From assembly GCF_024055895.1 (NCBI RefSeq), contig NZ_JAMXLE010000001.1:2522908-2586907 (forward strand): a stretch of DNA of 64,000 nt. The letters are read 5' to 3'. Position numbers and translations under genes: made by a program. Source of the stretch: Rhizobium sp. L1K21 (GTDB lineage Bacteria; Pseudomonadota; Alphaproteobacteria; Rhizobiales; Rhizobiaceae). The first letter of the stretch is position 1. Every line of letters starts with the position of its first letter. Positions 28,317 through 38,277 of this stretch are shown here, one piece after another. The notes beneath the pieces were generated by a model. It worked only from the letters and a program-made list of their open reading frames with translations, was not told the origin of the DNA and ran no database searches.

Positions 28317-29123
28317 ATGGAAACCGTGGAAACTGCGCTTTTCCAGCGCATTTCGCCATCGCGCACAGCTGATGAGGTGGTGCTGAAAATCGAGCAATTG
28401 CTGCTCGACGGCGTTTTGCGCGATGGCGAAAAGCTGCCGGGCGAGCGTGAGCTTGCTGCGCGTTTTGAGGTTTCCCGGCCCGTGTTGCGCGACGCGCTGA
28501 AGGAGCTTGAAACACGCGGGCTTTTAGAAAGCCGTCACGGGGGTGGAACCTATGTGGCCGACATTATCGGGCAGATTTTCTCAAAGCCGGTGACGGAGCT
28601 GATTGCGCGCCACGAACGGGCAACTTTCGACTATCTGGAATACCGGCGGGAACTCGAAGGCATTACAGCCGAATTTGCCGCTTCCCGCGCCACAGAGCCG
28701 GACAGAGAAATCCTGAAAGCCATTATTGCCGACATGCGCAAGGCGCACGAAACAGGCGATTTCAACGACGAGCTCGAGGCCGATGTGGATCTGCACAACG
28801 CTATCGGCGAAAGCGCGCACAATATCATTCTCATGCATACGCTGCGCGCCTGCTACAGACTGCTCTCGGCTGGCATTTTCTACCATCGGCAGATGGTCTT
28901 TTCGGAGCCCGGTGCGCGCGATGCGGTTCTGTTCCAGCACGAGGCCATCGTGGATGCCATTCTCGAGGGCGACCCCGCCAAAGCCCGCAAGGCTGCGGAA
29001 GACCATATCGATTTCGTGACAGAAACCATGCGGGCTGCATTGCGCTCTGGCGAGTGGGAGCGGGTTTCGCGACAGCGGCTCACAAGCCGTGCGACATCAA
29101 AAATGAACAAGGAAACCGGATGA
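28317..29123 (+). CDS. FadR-family (GntR) regulator of lactate utilisation
   Basis: A 268-residue regulator. The N-terminal GntR winged HTH (about residues 15-85) includes KLPGERELAARFEVSRPVLRDALKELETRGLLESRHGGGTYV, and the C-terminal FCD domain (about 100-240) contains the metal-binding His cluster seen in LldR/PdhR-like proteins (DLHNAIGESAHN, FQHEAIVDAI). It has an AGGAGA ribosome-binding site. It overlaps lutA by 4 bp and leads the operon. By analogy with LldR/PdhR it likely responds to lactate or glycolate. Confidence 0.93.
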   Translation: METVETALFQRISPSRTADEVVLKIEQLLLDGVLRDGEKLPGERELAARFEVSRPVLRDALKELETRGLLESRHGGGTYVADIIGQIFSKPVTELIARHERATFDYLEYRRELEGITAEFAASRATEPDREILKAIIADMRKAHETGDFNDELEADVDLHNAIGESAHNIILMHTLRACYRLLSAGIFYHRQMVFSEPGARDAVLFQHEAIVDAILEGDPAKARKAAEDHIDFVTETMRAALRSGEWERVSRQRLTSRATSKMNKETG

Positions 29124-29890
29124 ACGATACGAACACCAAACCGCAGGTCGGCCTCTTTGTGACCTGTCTTGCCGATCTCTTTCGTCCGACAACCGGTTTT
29201 GCGGCAGTAAAGCTTCTGGAGGATGCAGGCTGTGATATCCATGTGCCGAAGGCGCAGACCTGTTGCGGCCAGCCTGCCTACAATTCCGGCGACCGGGCGG
29301 ACACGCGCGATATCGCGGAGCAGGTAATTTCGACCTTCGAGGGTTTCGACTATATCGTTGCACCATCCGGCTCGTGTGCAGCGATGCTGAAGAAGCACTA
29401 TCCCGGCTTGTTTGCGGGCGATGCCAAATGGGAAGCGCGTGCTGCGGCGTTCTCAGCAAAGGTTTTCGAGCTGATTTCCTTCCTTACCGATGTGATGAAG
29501 GTGGAAGCGGTGCAAGCGGCCTTTGAAGGCACCGTCACCTATCACGACAGCTGTTCGGGCCTGCGTGAACTCGGCATCAAAGACCAGCCACGCAAGCTGT
29601 TGAACTCCGTCGAAGGGCTTGAACTGAAGGAAATGAAAGACAGCGATATCTGTTGCGGCTTCGGCGGCACGTTCTGCATCAAATATCCTGATATTTCGAA
29701 TGCCATCGTTTCCAAAAAGACCGCCAATGCCGAAGCTGCAGAAGCCGATCTGCTGCTCGGCGGCGATATCGGCTGTCTGATGAACATGGCTGGCAAGATA
29801 CGCCGCGAAGGCGGCAGGACGGAGGTGCGCCACGTGGCTGAAGTGCTGGCCGGCATGACCGATGGTCCACCGATCGCGGGGCGCAAATGA
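29120..29890 (+). CDS. lutA: L-lactate utilisation protein LutA/LldE (CCG-domain Fe-S subunit)
   Basis: A 256-residue subunit with two CCG domains ([13 protein letters not shown] near residues 44-56; [12 protein letters not shown] near 174-185) that bind an unusual iron-sulfur cluster, as in heterodisulfide reductase. With LutB and LutC it forms the L-lactate dehydrogenase complex that feeds electrons from lactate to the respiratory chain. Translation is coupled to the regulator gene (4-bp overlap at its start) and to the macrodomain gene (4-bp overlap at its end). Confidence 0.94.
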   Translation: MNDTNTKPQVGLFVTCLADLFRPTTGFAAVKLLEDAGCDIHVPKAQTCCGQPAYNSGDRADTRDIAEQVISTFEGFDYIVAPSGSCAAMLKKHYPGLFAGDAKWEARAAAFSAKVFELISFLTDVMKVEAVQAAFEGTVTYHDSCSGLRELGIKDQPRKLLNSVEGLELKEMKDSDICCGFGGTFCIKYPDISNAIVSKKTANAEAAEADLLLGGDIGCLMNMAGKIRREGGRTEVRHVAEVLAGMTDGPPIAGRK

Positions 29891-30459
29891 TCAAGCCGTC
29901 TCCGCTTCTGATCGGCAGCTACAAGAAAGACCTGACGCGTATCACTGTCATGCACGGGGATATCACAGTGCTGCCGGTGGATGCGATCGTGAATGCGGCC
30001 AATTCCTCACTCCTCGGTGGCGGCGGTGTGGATGGCGCAATCCACCGGGCCGCCGGTCCGGAGCTTCTGGAAGAGTGCCGATGGCTGGGCGGTTGTTCAC
30101 CGGGCATGGCCAAGATCACGAAAGGCTATCGCCTGCCGGCAGGCTATGTGATCCACACAGTGGGTCCCGTTTGGCATGGCGGTAACCAGGATGAGGACAC
30201 AATGCTTGCCGCCTGTTACGGCAATTCACTGGAACTTGCTGCCAAGCGCGGCATCCAATCCATCGCCTTTCCTGCGATTTCGACCGGCGTTTACCGGTTT
30301 CCGCCGGACCTCGCTACAAAAATTGCGGTTCGTGAGGCTCTTCGGCATGAGCATCTACCGGCGTTTCAGGAGGTCATTTTCTGCTGTTTCAGCGATGAGA
30401 TGACCGAACTCTACCAAGAAACTCTGGACGCCGAACCGGGCGTCCTGGCCATGAAATGA
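29887..30459 (+). CDS. Macrodomain protein (YmdB-like O-acetyl-ADP-ribose deacetylase) within the lut operon
   Basis: A 190-residue macrodomain. The ADP-ribose-binding signatures are clear: [30 protein letters not shown] (about residues 24-53), HTVGPVW, and [12 protein letters not shown] (about 127-138). It binds and hydrolyses O-acetyl-ADP-ribose or removes ADP-ribose from Asp/Glu side chains. It overlaps lutA by 4 bp and sits 7 bp before lutB, so it is transcribed and translated with the lactate genes, which is not a usual member of lutABC. Confidence 0.93.
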   Translation: MIKPSPLLIGSYKKDLTRITVMHGDITVLPVDAIVNAANSSLLGGGGVDGAIHRAAGPELLEECRWLGGCSPGMAKITKGYRLPAGYVIHTVGPVWHGGNQDEDTMLAACYGNSLELAAKRGIQSIAFPAISTGVYRFPPDLATKIAVREALRHEHLPAFQEVIFCCFSDEMTELYQETLDAEPGVLAMK

Positions 30460-30466
30460 GGCTGTA

Positions 30467-31903
30467 ATGGAAATCACGACACCGAAGTTCAAGGAAAATG
30501 CCGCCAAGGCGCTCGTCGATCAGCAGCTTCAAAAGGCGCTGAAGAATGTCGAGAAGGGCTTTGTCGAAAAGCGTGCGGCAGCAGCCGGTGCACTGCCGGA
30601 ATTCGAGGCGCTGCGCGACAATGCCCGCGATATCAAAAACCACACGCTGGCGCATCTCGATCTTTACCTCGAAGCCTACGAGAAAAAGGTGACTGAAGCC
30701 GGCGGGCATGTGCATTGGGCGGAAAGCGCGGAAGACGCGCGACGGATCATTCTCGATATCTGCCGCAAGCGCAACGCCAAGACCGTGACCAAGGGCAAGT
30801 CGATGATCACCGAGGAAATCGGACTCAACGACTTCTTCGAGAAGAACGGTATCGAGCCGGTGGAAACCGACCTTGGCGAATATATCATTCAGCTTCGCGG
30901 CGAGACGCCGAGCCACATCATTGCGCCGGCGGTGCATCTGAACAAGGAACAGGTGGAAGGCGATTTCCGCCGCGTTCACAAACATCTGCCGGAAGCCCGC
31001 GATCTAACCGAACCGGTATCACTGCTTTCCGAGGCGCGCGAGGTTTTGCGCAAACGCTATTTCGAAGCAGATGTGGGCATCACAGGCGCCAACTTCCTGA
31101 TTGCCGAGACGGGCTCATCGGTGATCGTGACCAATGAGGGCAATGGCGACCTGACCCAGACGCTCGGCAAGTGCCATATCGCCGTTGCTTCGCTGGAAAA
31201 GATCGTTCCGACACTGGAAGATTGTTCGCAGATATTGCGGCTACTGGCGCGCTCGGCAACGGGTCAGGATATGTCGGTTTACACGACCTTTTCCACCGGG
31301 CCGAAGCGGGTGGAAGACCCGGATGGACCGGAAGAGTATCATGTGGTTCTGCTCGACAATGGCCGCACGTCCATGCTCGGGACCGAGTTTCAGGAAATGC
31401 TCCGCTGCATCCGTTGCGGGGCCTGCATGAACCATTGCCCGGTCTATCACGCGGTTGGCGGACATGCCTACGGCGCAGTTTATCCAGGACCGATGGGCGC
31501 TGTTTTGACACCCTCATTGTCAGGCATCGACATTGGCGGACATCTGCCGAACGCCTCCACATTCTGCGGTCGCTGTGAGAGCGTTTGTCCCATGCGCATT
31601 CCACTGCCGAAAATGATGCGGCACTGGCGCGAGCGGGAATTCGAGCGCAATCTCACACCTGCGGCAGCACGCTACGGCCTGGGTTTCTGGGCCTATTTTG
31701 CCAAACGACCAAAGCTTTATCGGCTCGCCGTTTCGCTCGCCATGCCGGTGATTTCCGCACTTGGCGGTTCGAAAAGAAGGCTGAGACGCCTGCCGCTGGC
31801 GGGTGGCTGGACAAAATATCGCGATCTTCCCGCCCCGGAAGGCCGTACCTTTCTGCAGGCCTGGGAAGCGCGGGAAGCACGCAAACAGGAGACGGCACGA
31901 TGA
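30467..31903 (+). CDS. lutB: L-lactate utilisation protein LutB/LldF (iron-sulfur subunit)
   Basis: A 478-residue protein. The N-terminal LUD (DUF162) domain covers about residues 60-290, and two 4Fe-4S motifs follow in CIRCGACMNHCP and CGRCESVCP (about residues 314-372). The C-terminal region is Arg-rich. It is the central electron-transfer subunit of the LutABC lactate oxidation complex at the inner membrane. The spacing to the macrodomain gene is 7 bp, and it overlaps lutC by 4 bp. Confidence 0.95.
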   Translation: MEITTPKFKENAAKALVDQQLQKALKNVEKGFVEKRAAAAGALPEFEALRDNARDIKNHTLAHLDLYLEAYEKKVTEAGGHVHWAESAEDARRIILDICRKRNAKTVTKGKSMITEEIGLNDFFEKNGIEPVETDLGEYIIQLRGETPSHIIAPAVHLNKEQVEGDFRRVHKHLPEARDLTEPVSLLSEAREVLRKRYFEADVGITGANFLIAETGSSVIVTNEGNGDLTQTLGKCHIAVASLEKIVPTLEDCSQILRLLARSATGQDMSVYTTFSTGPKRVEDPDGPEEYHVVLLDNGRTSMLGTEFQEMLRCIRCGACMNHCPVYHAVGGHAYGAVYPGPMGAVLTPSLSGIDIGGHLPNASTFCGRCESVCPMRIPLPKMMRHWREREFERNLTPAAARYGLGFWAYFAKRPKLYRLAVSLAMPVISALGGSKRRLRRLPLAGGWTKYRDLPAPEGRTFLQAWEAREARKQETAR

Positions 31904-32571
31904 GCGGCAAAGATGCTATTCTGGCGAAGATCAAACGGTCGCTGGCAACACCTGCCGGCGATGCAGCTCGTCAAGCCGTCGTTGCAAGGCGCCTGGAAGA
32001 GGCCCCTGCCGGCATCATTCCCCAGCGCGGGCAATTGCCTGACGAAGAGCGCGTTGCACTGTTTTGCGCGATCGCGGAGAAATATAACGCGACGATTGCG
32101 CGGATAGGATCGATTTCAGAGCTGCCCGGCGAAGTCAGCGACTATCTCAAATCCCGCAACCTGCCGGCTGAAATCCGGATGGGGAGCGATGCTTTTCTGA
32201 CGGAAGCGGGCTTTGAGAGCGAGCGCACTTTGGAGGTGAAAAAAGGAGCGTCAGACGGAACTGATCTCACCGGTCTCAGCCATGCGGTTGGTGCGGTTGC
32301 CGAAAGCGGAACGCTGGTTCTCACATCGGGGGCGGACAACCCTGTCACGATCAACTTCCTGCCCGAGCATCACATCGTGGTCATCAAGGCGTCCGATATC
32401 GGCGCATCGTTGGAGGAAGCGTTTGCGAATGTGCGCCAGACCTATGGCAAGGGGCAGATGCCGCGGACGGTGAACTTCGTAACGGGCCCGTCGCGTTCGG
32501 GCGATATCGAGCAAACCATTTTGCTCGGCGCACATGGGCCGCGCGCGCTGCACATCGTGGTGGTTGGCTAG
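31900..32571 (+). CDS. lutC: L-lactate utilisation protein LutC/LldG
   Basis: A 223-residue LUD-domain (DUF162) protein, third component of the L-lactate oxidation complex. The signature is LSHAVGAVAESGTLVLTSG (about residues 126-144), followed by the conserved GPSRSGDIEQTILLGAHGP near the C-terminus. It overlaps lutB by 4 bp. It is the last gene of the regulator-lutA-macrodomain-lutB-lutC operon and is convergent with the DUF6768 gene. Confidence 0.93.
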   Translation: MSGKDAILAKIKRSLATPAGDAARQAVVARRLEEAPAGIIPQRGQLPDEERVALFCAIAEKYNATIARIGSISELPGEVSDYLKSRNLPAEIRMGSDAFLTEAGFESERTLEVKKGASDGTDLTGLSHAVGAVAESGTLVLTSGADNPVTINFLPEHHIVVIKASDIGASLEEAFANVRQTYGKGQMPRTVNFVTGPSRSGDIEQTILLGAHGPRALHIVVVG

Positions 32572-32583
32572 GGTTTGGACCGT

Positions 32584-32949
32584 CTATTTTTCAGTTGAAC
32601 TCAGGCGCAGTTCCAAACGTCTGATCTCACGGATTACACGATCTGCCTGTATCTGCGGCATCAGGGACAGCTTGATCTGAAGGCCGAGGATCAGCGCGGT
32701 ACTGCCGCTTATTCCCCATTTGAGCGCTGCCAGGACCTCACTTGCGAGGAACATCCGGACGAGACAATAAACGCCCAGCACGGAAAAAATGAACTGAAAA
32801 ATCATGATCACCCAGGCGATCCACCCGTTCACACCGTGAAACTGGCTTCTGCTCAGGGCAAAGAAGCTGGGTTCGCCGTCGTCATCGCGCATTGCCGCCC
32901 TATCTTCGCATCGCAATGCTTCGCGGATCATGTCATCAATTTTGCTCAT
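32584..32949 (-). CDS. DUF6768-like membrane protein paired with an ECF sigma factor
   Basis: A 121-residue protein with a soluble N-terminus (about residues 1-40) and two hydrophobic segments (about 44-66 and 78-98). It starts 4 bp inside the end of the sigma gene (ATGA), so the two are coupled. In this position it probably acts as the cognate membrane regulator (anti-sigma-like) of that sigma factor, but no zinc-binding anti-sigma motif (HXXXCXXC) is visible. Confidence 0.72.
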   Translation of the reverse strand: MSKIDDMIREALRCEDRAAMRDDDGEPSFFALSRSQFHGVNGWIAWVIMIFQFIFSVLGVYCLVRMFLASEVLAALKWGISGSTALILGLQIKLSLMPQIQADRVIREIRRLELRLSSTEK

Positions 32950-33542
32950 GGATGTTCTCCTTCAAGAATAACCCGCATCTTTTCGCGGGCGTGCATCAGG
33001 CGAGTCTTCACCGTGCCAATGGGTATGTTGAGAGCGAGGGCCACTTCGGCCACGCTCATGTCTTCCAGATAAAAAAGTGCCAATGTTGCGCGGTGCGGTC
33101 CATCAAGCTGCGCAATCGCCTGCCTTACGACCGCTGCATCAGCATTGGCCGGACCATCGGAAAAGCTCCGGTGTTCCGCCTCATGCGGAAAATCCTGCGC
33201 AATGGCGCGGTCTTTCTGACGTCTTGCGATCACATCCGAAACCCGCCGGCTGACGATACGAAAAGCCCAGGGCAGGAAGGCAGCCTCATCACGCAGATTG
33301 CCAAGACCGCGAATAATGTCACCCCAGCTTTCCTGAACGACATCCTGGGCACCGTCGCGATCATTCAGCAGGCGAACGGCATGGGCGAAAAGCCGGGGGC
33401 TGGATGCGGTGACCAGCTTTCCCAGCGCGTTCCGATCGCCACTGCGATGCGCTGCCACCAGAAAGGCATATAGCGCTTTTTCGCTGGCCCTATCCGCCAC
33501 GAATTTCATACCTCGTTCGCGGCCGGGCATCTCTCCCGGCAT
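32946..33542 (-). CDS. ECF RNA polymerase sigma factor
   Basis: A 198-residue sigma-70 group 4 factor. Region 2 covers about residues 30-95 (LVTASSPRLFAHAVRLLNDRDGAQDVVQESW...AFLPWAFRIVSRRVSD) and region 4 about 132-185 (IAQLDGPHRATLALFYLEDMSVAEVALALNIPIGTVKTRLMHAREKM). The start is uncertain: ATGs at 33542, 33530 and 33509 are all possible, and none has a well-spaced ribosome-binding site. It is translationally coupled to the DUF6768 partner. Confidence 0.88.
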   Translation of the reverse strand: MPGEMPGRERGMKFVADRASEKALYAFLVAAHRSGDRNALGKLVTASSPRLFAHAVRLLNDRDGAQDVVQESWGDIIRGLGNLRDEAAFLPWAFRIVSRRVSDVIARRQKDRAIAQDFPHEAEHRSFSDGPANADAAVVRQAIAQLDGPHRATLALFYLEDMSVAEVALALNIPIGTVKTRLMHAREKMRVILEGEHP

Positions 33543-33605
33543 GCTATGGCGAACTAGTGGGCCAGAAACCGCAAATGGTTCAAGCTATTTTCGGAAAAAC
33601 GGCAT

Positions 33606-34979
33606 TCAACACTGATAATCGTCGAAAAGAACGTCGATGTTTTCTTTCCAGCGGCCGTGATATTGCGCGAGCATTTCTTCAGCCAATGTCGCCTTTTTGG
33701 CAACGACCTCTTCAATTGGCGCAAGGAATGCACGCTCGTCATAGCCTTCCGAATTCATGCGGGCGCGGTTTTTGAGGCCAAGCCTTGAAATCTCCATGAC
33801 CTCGGCTGCAATTTTCAGGAGCTTTTCGCCCCGGAACGTCGCGTTCAACGCCTGCACCGGAACAGCGTCGCGTAGCGCCTGCACTTCGTCGAACGTCCAG
33901 TCCTTCGTGTATGCCTCGATCGCATCGAGCGCTTCAGCATCATAGAGCAGGCCGACCCAGAAGGCCGGAAGCGCACAGATGCGCCGCCACGGCCCGCCGT
34001 CCGCGCCGCGCATTTCGAGGAAGCGCTTCAGGCGGACATCGGGAAACATTGTTGAAAGGTGATTGGCCCAATCGCCCATATTGGGCTGCCAATCCTCAAG
34101 CTCGCCTTTCAGCGCACCATCCATGAACTGGCGGAAGGTGATGTGGGTGCAATCGTGATATTTGCCCTCGCGCACGACGAAGTACATCGGCACATCGAGC
34201 GCCCATTCGACATAATCGGCAAAACCGAAATCATCCTTGAAGACGAAGGGAAGCAGGCCAGAGCGATTGTTATCGGTATCGCGCCAGATGTCACCGCGCC
34301 AAGAAAGAAGACCATTCGGCTTGCCATCGGTGAAGGGCGAGGCCGCAAAAAGCGCTGTCGATAGCGCCTGCAGCTTCATCGACACCTGCATCTTGCGGCG
34401 CATATCAGCCTCGGACGAAAAGTCCAGATTCACCTGAATGGTGCAGGTGCGGTACATCATATCGAGGCCCTGTGTGCCGACCTTCGGCATGTAGCGGCTC
34501 ATGATGGCGTAGCGCGATTTGGGCATTTTCGGCGTTTCGGCAAACGTCCATTTCGGGCTTGCGCCAACGCCTAGGAAGCGGATGCCCAAAGGTTCTGCCA
34601 CCTCGTGCAATGTCGATAGATGGACGCCTGATTCCTTGCAGGTCTCATGCAGATTTTCCAGCGGCGCGCCAGAGAGCTCAAACTGCCCGCCGGGCTCGAT
34701 GGAAATCGCGCCCATGCCGGAGGATTCAGCCAGACCTATGATGCGGCCATCATCCATGATCGCGTCCCAGCCGAGCTTTTCCTTCATACCCTCGAGGAGC
34801 GCCGAAATGCTGGCTTTGCCCTCATAGGGAACCGGCTTGTTGCCATCGATGAAGAAAGCGATTTTCTCGTGCTCGGTCCCGATACGGAAATCTGCTTCCG
34901 GCTTGCAGCCTTCCGCGAGGTGCCCAACGAGTTCTGAAAAGCCGGTTATCGGCGTGGAATCGGAAGTGTCGCGTGCCAT
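33606..34979 (-). CDS. gshA: Glutamate-cysteine ligase (plant/alphaproteobacterial type)
   Basis: A 457-residue ATP-dependent enzyme making gamma-glutamylcysteine, the first step of glutathione synthesis, in the cytosol. The N-terminal region has RIGTEHEKIAFF (about residues 32-43), followed by SIEPGGQFELSG and the FRQFMDGALKGE segment, all typical of the plant-like GCS2 family rather than the E. coli type. Length is normal. The ATG is preceded by TGAGAA. It may follow PiT-rsmE in a loose cluster, with a 194-bp gap to rsmE. Confidence 0.95.
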   Translation of the reverse strand: MARDTSDSTPITGFSELVGHLAEGCKPEADFRIGTEHEKIAFFIDGNKPVPYEGKASISALLEGMKEKLGWDAIMDDGRIIGLAESSGMGAISIEPGGQFELSGAPLENLHETCKESGVHLSTLHEVAEPLGIRFLGVGASPKWTFAETPKMPKSRYAIMSRYMPKVGTQGLDMMYRTCTIQVNLDFSSEADMRRKMQVSMKLQALSTALFAASPFTDGKPNGLLSWRGDIWRDTDNNRSGLLPFVFKDDFGFADYVEWALDVPMYFVVREGKYHDCTHITFRQFMDGALKGELEDWQPNMGDWANHLSTMFPDVRLKRFLEMRGADGGPWRRICALPAFWVGLLYDAEALDAIEAYTKDWTFDEVQALRDAVPVQALNATFRGEKLLKIAAEVMEISRLGLKNRARMNSEGYDERAFLAPIEEVVAKKATLAEEMLAQYHGRWKENIDVLFDDYQC

Positions 34980-35173
34980 AAAATATTCTCACAAAGACCG
35001 GACGGTATTCAAAGTTAGAGATTGCAATAAAGGTCCATACCGGTTTTGCAATCGAAAAACTTTCATCCCATGTTCAAATTTAGATGAACCTTGGCGTGAA
35101 TGCCTTGCATTCGACCGGGTTCAAAGCGCCTGCGATCGCAAGAAGCGGCGTCTGTTGCTTATAGAAAAGCGCT

Positions 35174-35911
35174 TTACCGCCAGTCGCCGATTGCCGCCTG
35201 GATCACTGCCAGTGCGGCAACAGCTGCAGTGTCGGCCCGCAAGATGCGGGGCCCCAGTGGAATTGGCGTGACGAAAGGAAGGCTGCGCAGAAGTGCCCGC
35301 TCCTCTTCGGAAAAACCGCCTTCGGGGCCAACCAGAAGCGCGTGCTTTTGTTCGCCGATTTCAGAGAGTATCGGCAGTGGATTTTGCCCCGCATCACCCT
35401 CGTCGCAATAGATGATGCGGCGGTCGTGCGGCCAGTCTTCCAGCAGTTCGGTCAGCTTCACAGGCGTTTCAACCTGCGGGATGGCCAGAATGCCGCATTG
35501 TTCGGCAGCCTCAATGGCATAGGCCTCGAGCTTGTCCAGCGAGTGGATCTTGCCCTGCACATGCTGGGTCATCACCGGCTGAATGTGCCCCGCCCCCATC
35601 TCAACCGCCTTCTGGATGAGATATTCCATGCGGCCGGTTTTCAAAGGTGCGAAGAGATAGTGCAGGTCCGGGAGGTCCGGCTGCGGCCTGGTTTGTTCAA
35701 AAGGTTCCAGCAGTATCTTCTTACGTGAGGGAAACTGGAGGCGCGCCTTCCATTCGCCATGCCTGCCGTTGAACAGAAGAACCTCCTGGCCCTCCTCCAT
35801 GCGCAGCACATTGGCAAGATAATTGAACTGATCACGGTCCGCTTCGAAGATCAGGCCTTCAGCCAGATCGTCGGTCACATAGAGCCGTTGCATTCTGAAA
35901 TTTGCGCGCAA
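35174..35911 (-). CDS. rsmE: 16S rRNA (uracil1498-N3)-methyltransferase RsmE
   Basis: A 245-residue SPOUT methyltransferase that modifies U1498 of 16S rRNA. The N-terminal PUA-like domain (about residues 1-75) includes HYLANVLR-like [12 protein letters not shown], and the C-terminal trefoil-knot domain holds [13 protein letters not shown] (about 190-202) and [12 protein letters not shown] (about 217-228), the SAM-binding loops. The start [12 protein letters not shown] is typical for the group. It lies 18 bp after the phosphate transporter gene. Confidence 0.95.
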   Translation of the reverse strand: MRANFRMQRLYVTDDLAEGLIFEADRDQFNYLANVLRMEEGQEVLLFNGRHGEWKARLQFPSRKKILLEPFEQTRPQPDLPDLHYLFAPLKTGRMEYLIQKAVEMGAGHIQPVMTQHVQGKIHSLDKLEAYAIEAAEQCGILAIPQVETPVKLTELLEDWPHDRRIIYCDEGDAGQNPLPILSEIGEQKHALLVGPEGGFSEEERALLRSLPFVTPIPLGPRILRADTAAVAALAVIQAAIGDWR

Positions 35912-35929
35912 CCGGGCCTCCCTGCTCCA

Positions 35930-37426
35930 TCAGATAACGATGGCTGACAGTATCCAATAGAGACCGGCAGCCAGCAAGGCGGAGGCCGGAACCGTGATGA
36001 TCCAGGCGGCAACGATTGTCATGAAATGCGAGCGGCGCACCAGATAGCGGCGGCGCAGTTCTTCGGGCGACGCATCCGGCTGCGGCTTGATCTTGCCGTT
36101 TGCCGCCTTGGCGGCAATGTAGGTCGCGCGGCGCTTGGAGTTTCGTGTGTACCACTCGCGATAGAAGCCAACGCCGAAAACGCCCCCGACGGCGATGTGG
36201 GTGGAGCTGACAGGCAGGCCAAGCCACGAGGCCACAATAACCGTGATGGCCGCAGACAGCGCCACGCAATAGGCCCGCATGGGATTGAGCTTGGTGATCT
36301 GCTCGCCGACCAGACGAATGAGGCGCGGCCCAAAGAGAAGAAGGCCGAGCGATATGCCCACGCCGCCGATGATCATGACCCAGATCGGCACCTGGACGTT
36401 TGCCGAAATCTCTCCGGCTTCAACAGCATGCACGATGGCTGCAAGGGGACCTATGGCATTGGCGACGTCATTGGCACCATGGGCGAATGACAGAAGTGCG
36501 GCGGAGAAGATGAGCGGAATGCGGAAGAGCTTGCGGAGCGACTGGTTGCGGTTTTCCAGACCTTGCGATTGGCGGGCAATCAGGGGGATGGATAAAAACC
36601 ACACCGCGAGGCCAATCACCAGACCGACCAGCACCGCGCTTAGAAGCGATATCTTGATGATATGGTTGAGGCCCTTGACGGTAAGGTAGGCGGAAAAGGC
36701 ACCGGCCATAATCGCGATGAGTACCGGCACCCATTTGCGGGCAGCGGCAATCTTGTCATCGCGGTAGATGATGAATTCCTTGATGAAGGCAAGGAAGGCC
36801 GCAGCAATCACCCCACCCAGAAGCGGCGAGATGATCCAGCTTGCCACGATGGCCGACATGGAACCCCAGTTCACGGCAGCAGCACCGGCGGCAGTCAGGC
36901 CGGCACCCAGAACGCCGCCGACCACGGCGTGCGTGGTTGAGACAGGTGCGCCGAGCCATGTGGCGAGATTGACCCACAGTGCCGATGACAAGAGGGCCGC
37001 CATCATGGCCCAGATGAAGATGTCGGCCGACGGGATGAGGGCAGGATCAACAATGCCCTTGGAGATCGTGGAGACAACATCGCCGCCTGCAATCAGCGCA
37101 CCGGCAGTCTCGAAAACGGCCGCAACGACGAGTGCCAGCGCCATGCTCATGGCACGCGAGCCGACGGCGGGGCCAACGTTGTTGGTGACGTCATTGGCGC
37201 CGATATTCATCGCCATGTAGGCGCCGACGGCTGCGGCAGCAGCTATGGTGAAAGCACCGGGCTGACCAGAAACAAGAATACTGACGAAAAGCGTGGCAAC
37301 GACGAGGAATAAAAGGGCGAGGCCTGGGCGCAGAAGCGAGCGGGAGACGTGTTGTGTGGCCTCCTCGACATGGCCGATCTTGTTGAGGTCTTTGTCGAGG
37401 GTCGGTTTTTCAAATTTGCTTGCCAT
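35930..37426 (-). CDS. Inorganic phosphate transporter (PiT family)
   Basis: A 498-residue inner-membrane symporter. Both PHO4 half-domains carry the signature: MNIGANDVTNNVGPAVG (about residues 75-91) and AHGANDVANAIGPLAA (about 318-333), which form the phosphate pathway. The N- and C-terminal tails are charged and cytoplasmic. The ATG at 37426 has GGAAGAG in front; a GTG two codons earlier is less likely. It is upstream of rsmE with an 18-bp gap. No Pho box was recognised in the 145-bp leader. Confidence 0.93.
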   Translation of the reverse strand: MASKFEKPTLDKDLNKIGHVEEATQHVSRSLLRPGLALLFLVVATLFVSILVSGQPGAFTIAAAAAVGAYMAMNIGANDVTNNVGPAVGSRAMSMALALVVAAVFETAGALIAGGDVVSTISKGIVDPALIPSADIFIWAMMAALLSSALWVNLATWLGAPVSTTHAVVGGVLGAGLTAAGAAAVNWGSMSAIVASWIISPLLGGVIAAAFLAFIKEFIIYRDDKIAAARKWVPVLIAIMAGAFSAYLTVKGLNHIIKISLLSAVLVGLVIGLAVWFLSIPLIARQSQGLENRNQSLRKLFRIPLIFSAALLSFAHGANDVANAIGPLAAIVHAVEAGEISANVQVPIWVMIIGGVGISLGLLLFGPRLIRLVGEQITKLNPMRAYCVALSAAITVIVASWLGLPVSSTHIAVGGVFGVGFYREWYTRNSKRRATYIAAKAANGKIKPQPDASPEELRRRYLVRRSHFMTIVAAWIITVPASALLAAGLYWILSAIVI

Positions 37427-37577
37427 CAGCACTCTTCCGCTGGTCCGATTGCATGCCGTATTTTAGCAAGCAAAGGAATTCAGGATTGCGCTCTACAGAT
37501 TCAACGCGCCGAAAGCAACGGCGGACCGTTAGTCTCCACCGGTTTGACTAGAAAACGGGCCTTTCCAGGCGATAAAT

Positions 37578-38018
37578 CTAGCGCTTTGCAAATTCCAGGA
37601 TGAGATGCTGCAATTCGGGCTCATCCACACTGCTGGCCGCATCTTCGGGGGTCATCCAAACCCGCGTGCGCTGGCCGGCCTCGGGAAACTTGTCGACGAG
37701 ATTCGACACGGAAATGGGATAGACGTCGACGCGGCATTCCGTTTCGACGCCGCTATTGAGCTTTTTCCGATATTTGAAAGCACCGATGCTCTCATTGCCG
37801 ACAGTGCCGTGCACGCCCGCTTCTTCATACGCCTCACGTGCTGCGGCTTCGCAGGCCAGCTTGCCATTCATGGGCCAACCTTTGGGGATGACCCAACGAC
37901 CGGTGTCGCGGCTGGTGATCAAAAGGATTTCCATTCCCTTCTTACTCTCGCGATAGCACAATGCAGCAAATTGCAGCCGCGCCGGACGGCGAAGCATCAA
38001 CTGAACATCCGATGCCAT
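37578..38018 (-). CDS. NUDIX hydrolase (DIPP-like)
   Basis: A 146-residue NUDIX enzyme. The PKGWPMNGKLACEAAAREAYEEAGV stretch is divided here as PKGWPMNG, KLACEAAA and REAYEEAGV: the metal-binding REAYEE core is intact, while the first Glu of the classical box is Lys. That is common in the diphosphoinositol polyphosphate phosphohydrolase-like branch. The ATG at 38018 is chosen because the upstream frame is not coding-like. It would hydrolyse a nucleoside or polyphosphate diphosphate substrate; the identity is unknown. Confidence 0.85.
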   Translation of the reverse strand: MASDVQLMLRRPARLQFAALCYRESKKGMEILLITSRDTGRWVIPKGWPMNGKLACEAAAREAYEEAGVHGTVGNESIGAFKYRKKLNSGVETECRVDVYPISVSNLVDKFPEAGQRTRVWMTPEDAASSVDEPELQHLILEFAKR

Positions 38019-38277
38019 GCGAGACAGAAAGCTCAACGCATTCTCCTTAACGCGCCAGAATGCGCGGTTTGAGTGGTGACCAATCTTTGCAGAACTATAC
38101 GGCACTAAAAAGGTTCCAGCGCAAAAACGTGGTCTGAGAACCAATATGGTGACATTTTTCACATAAACAACTGTAGCTGCCGCTTGGCTGAAATAAAGCA
38201 GATTTTCCTATATGCAGTACGCTTTTCAAAGTTATAGTGGGGGGTAAACGAACACGAACCATTGGGGAACACTGCTT

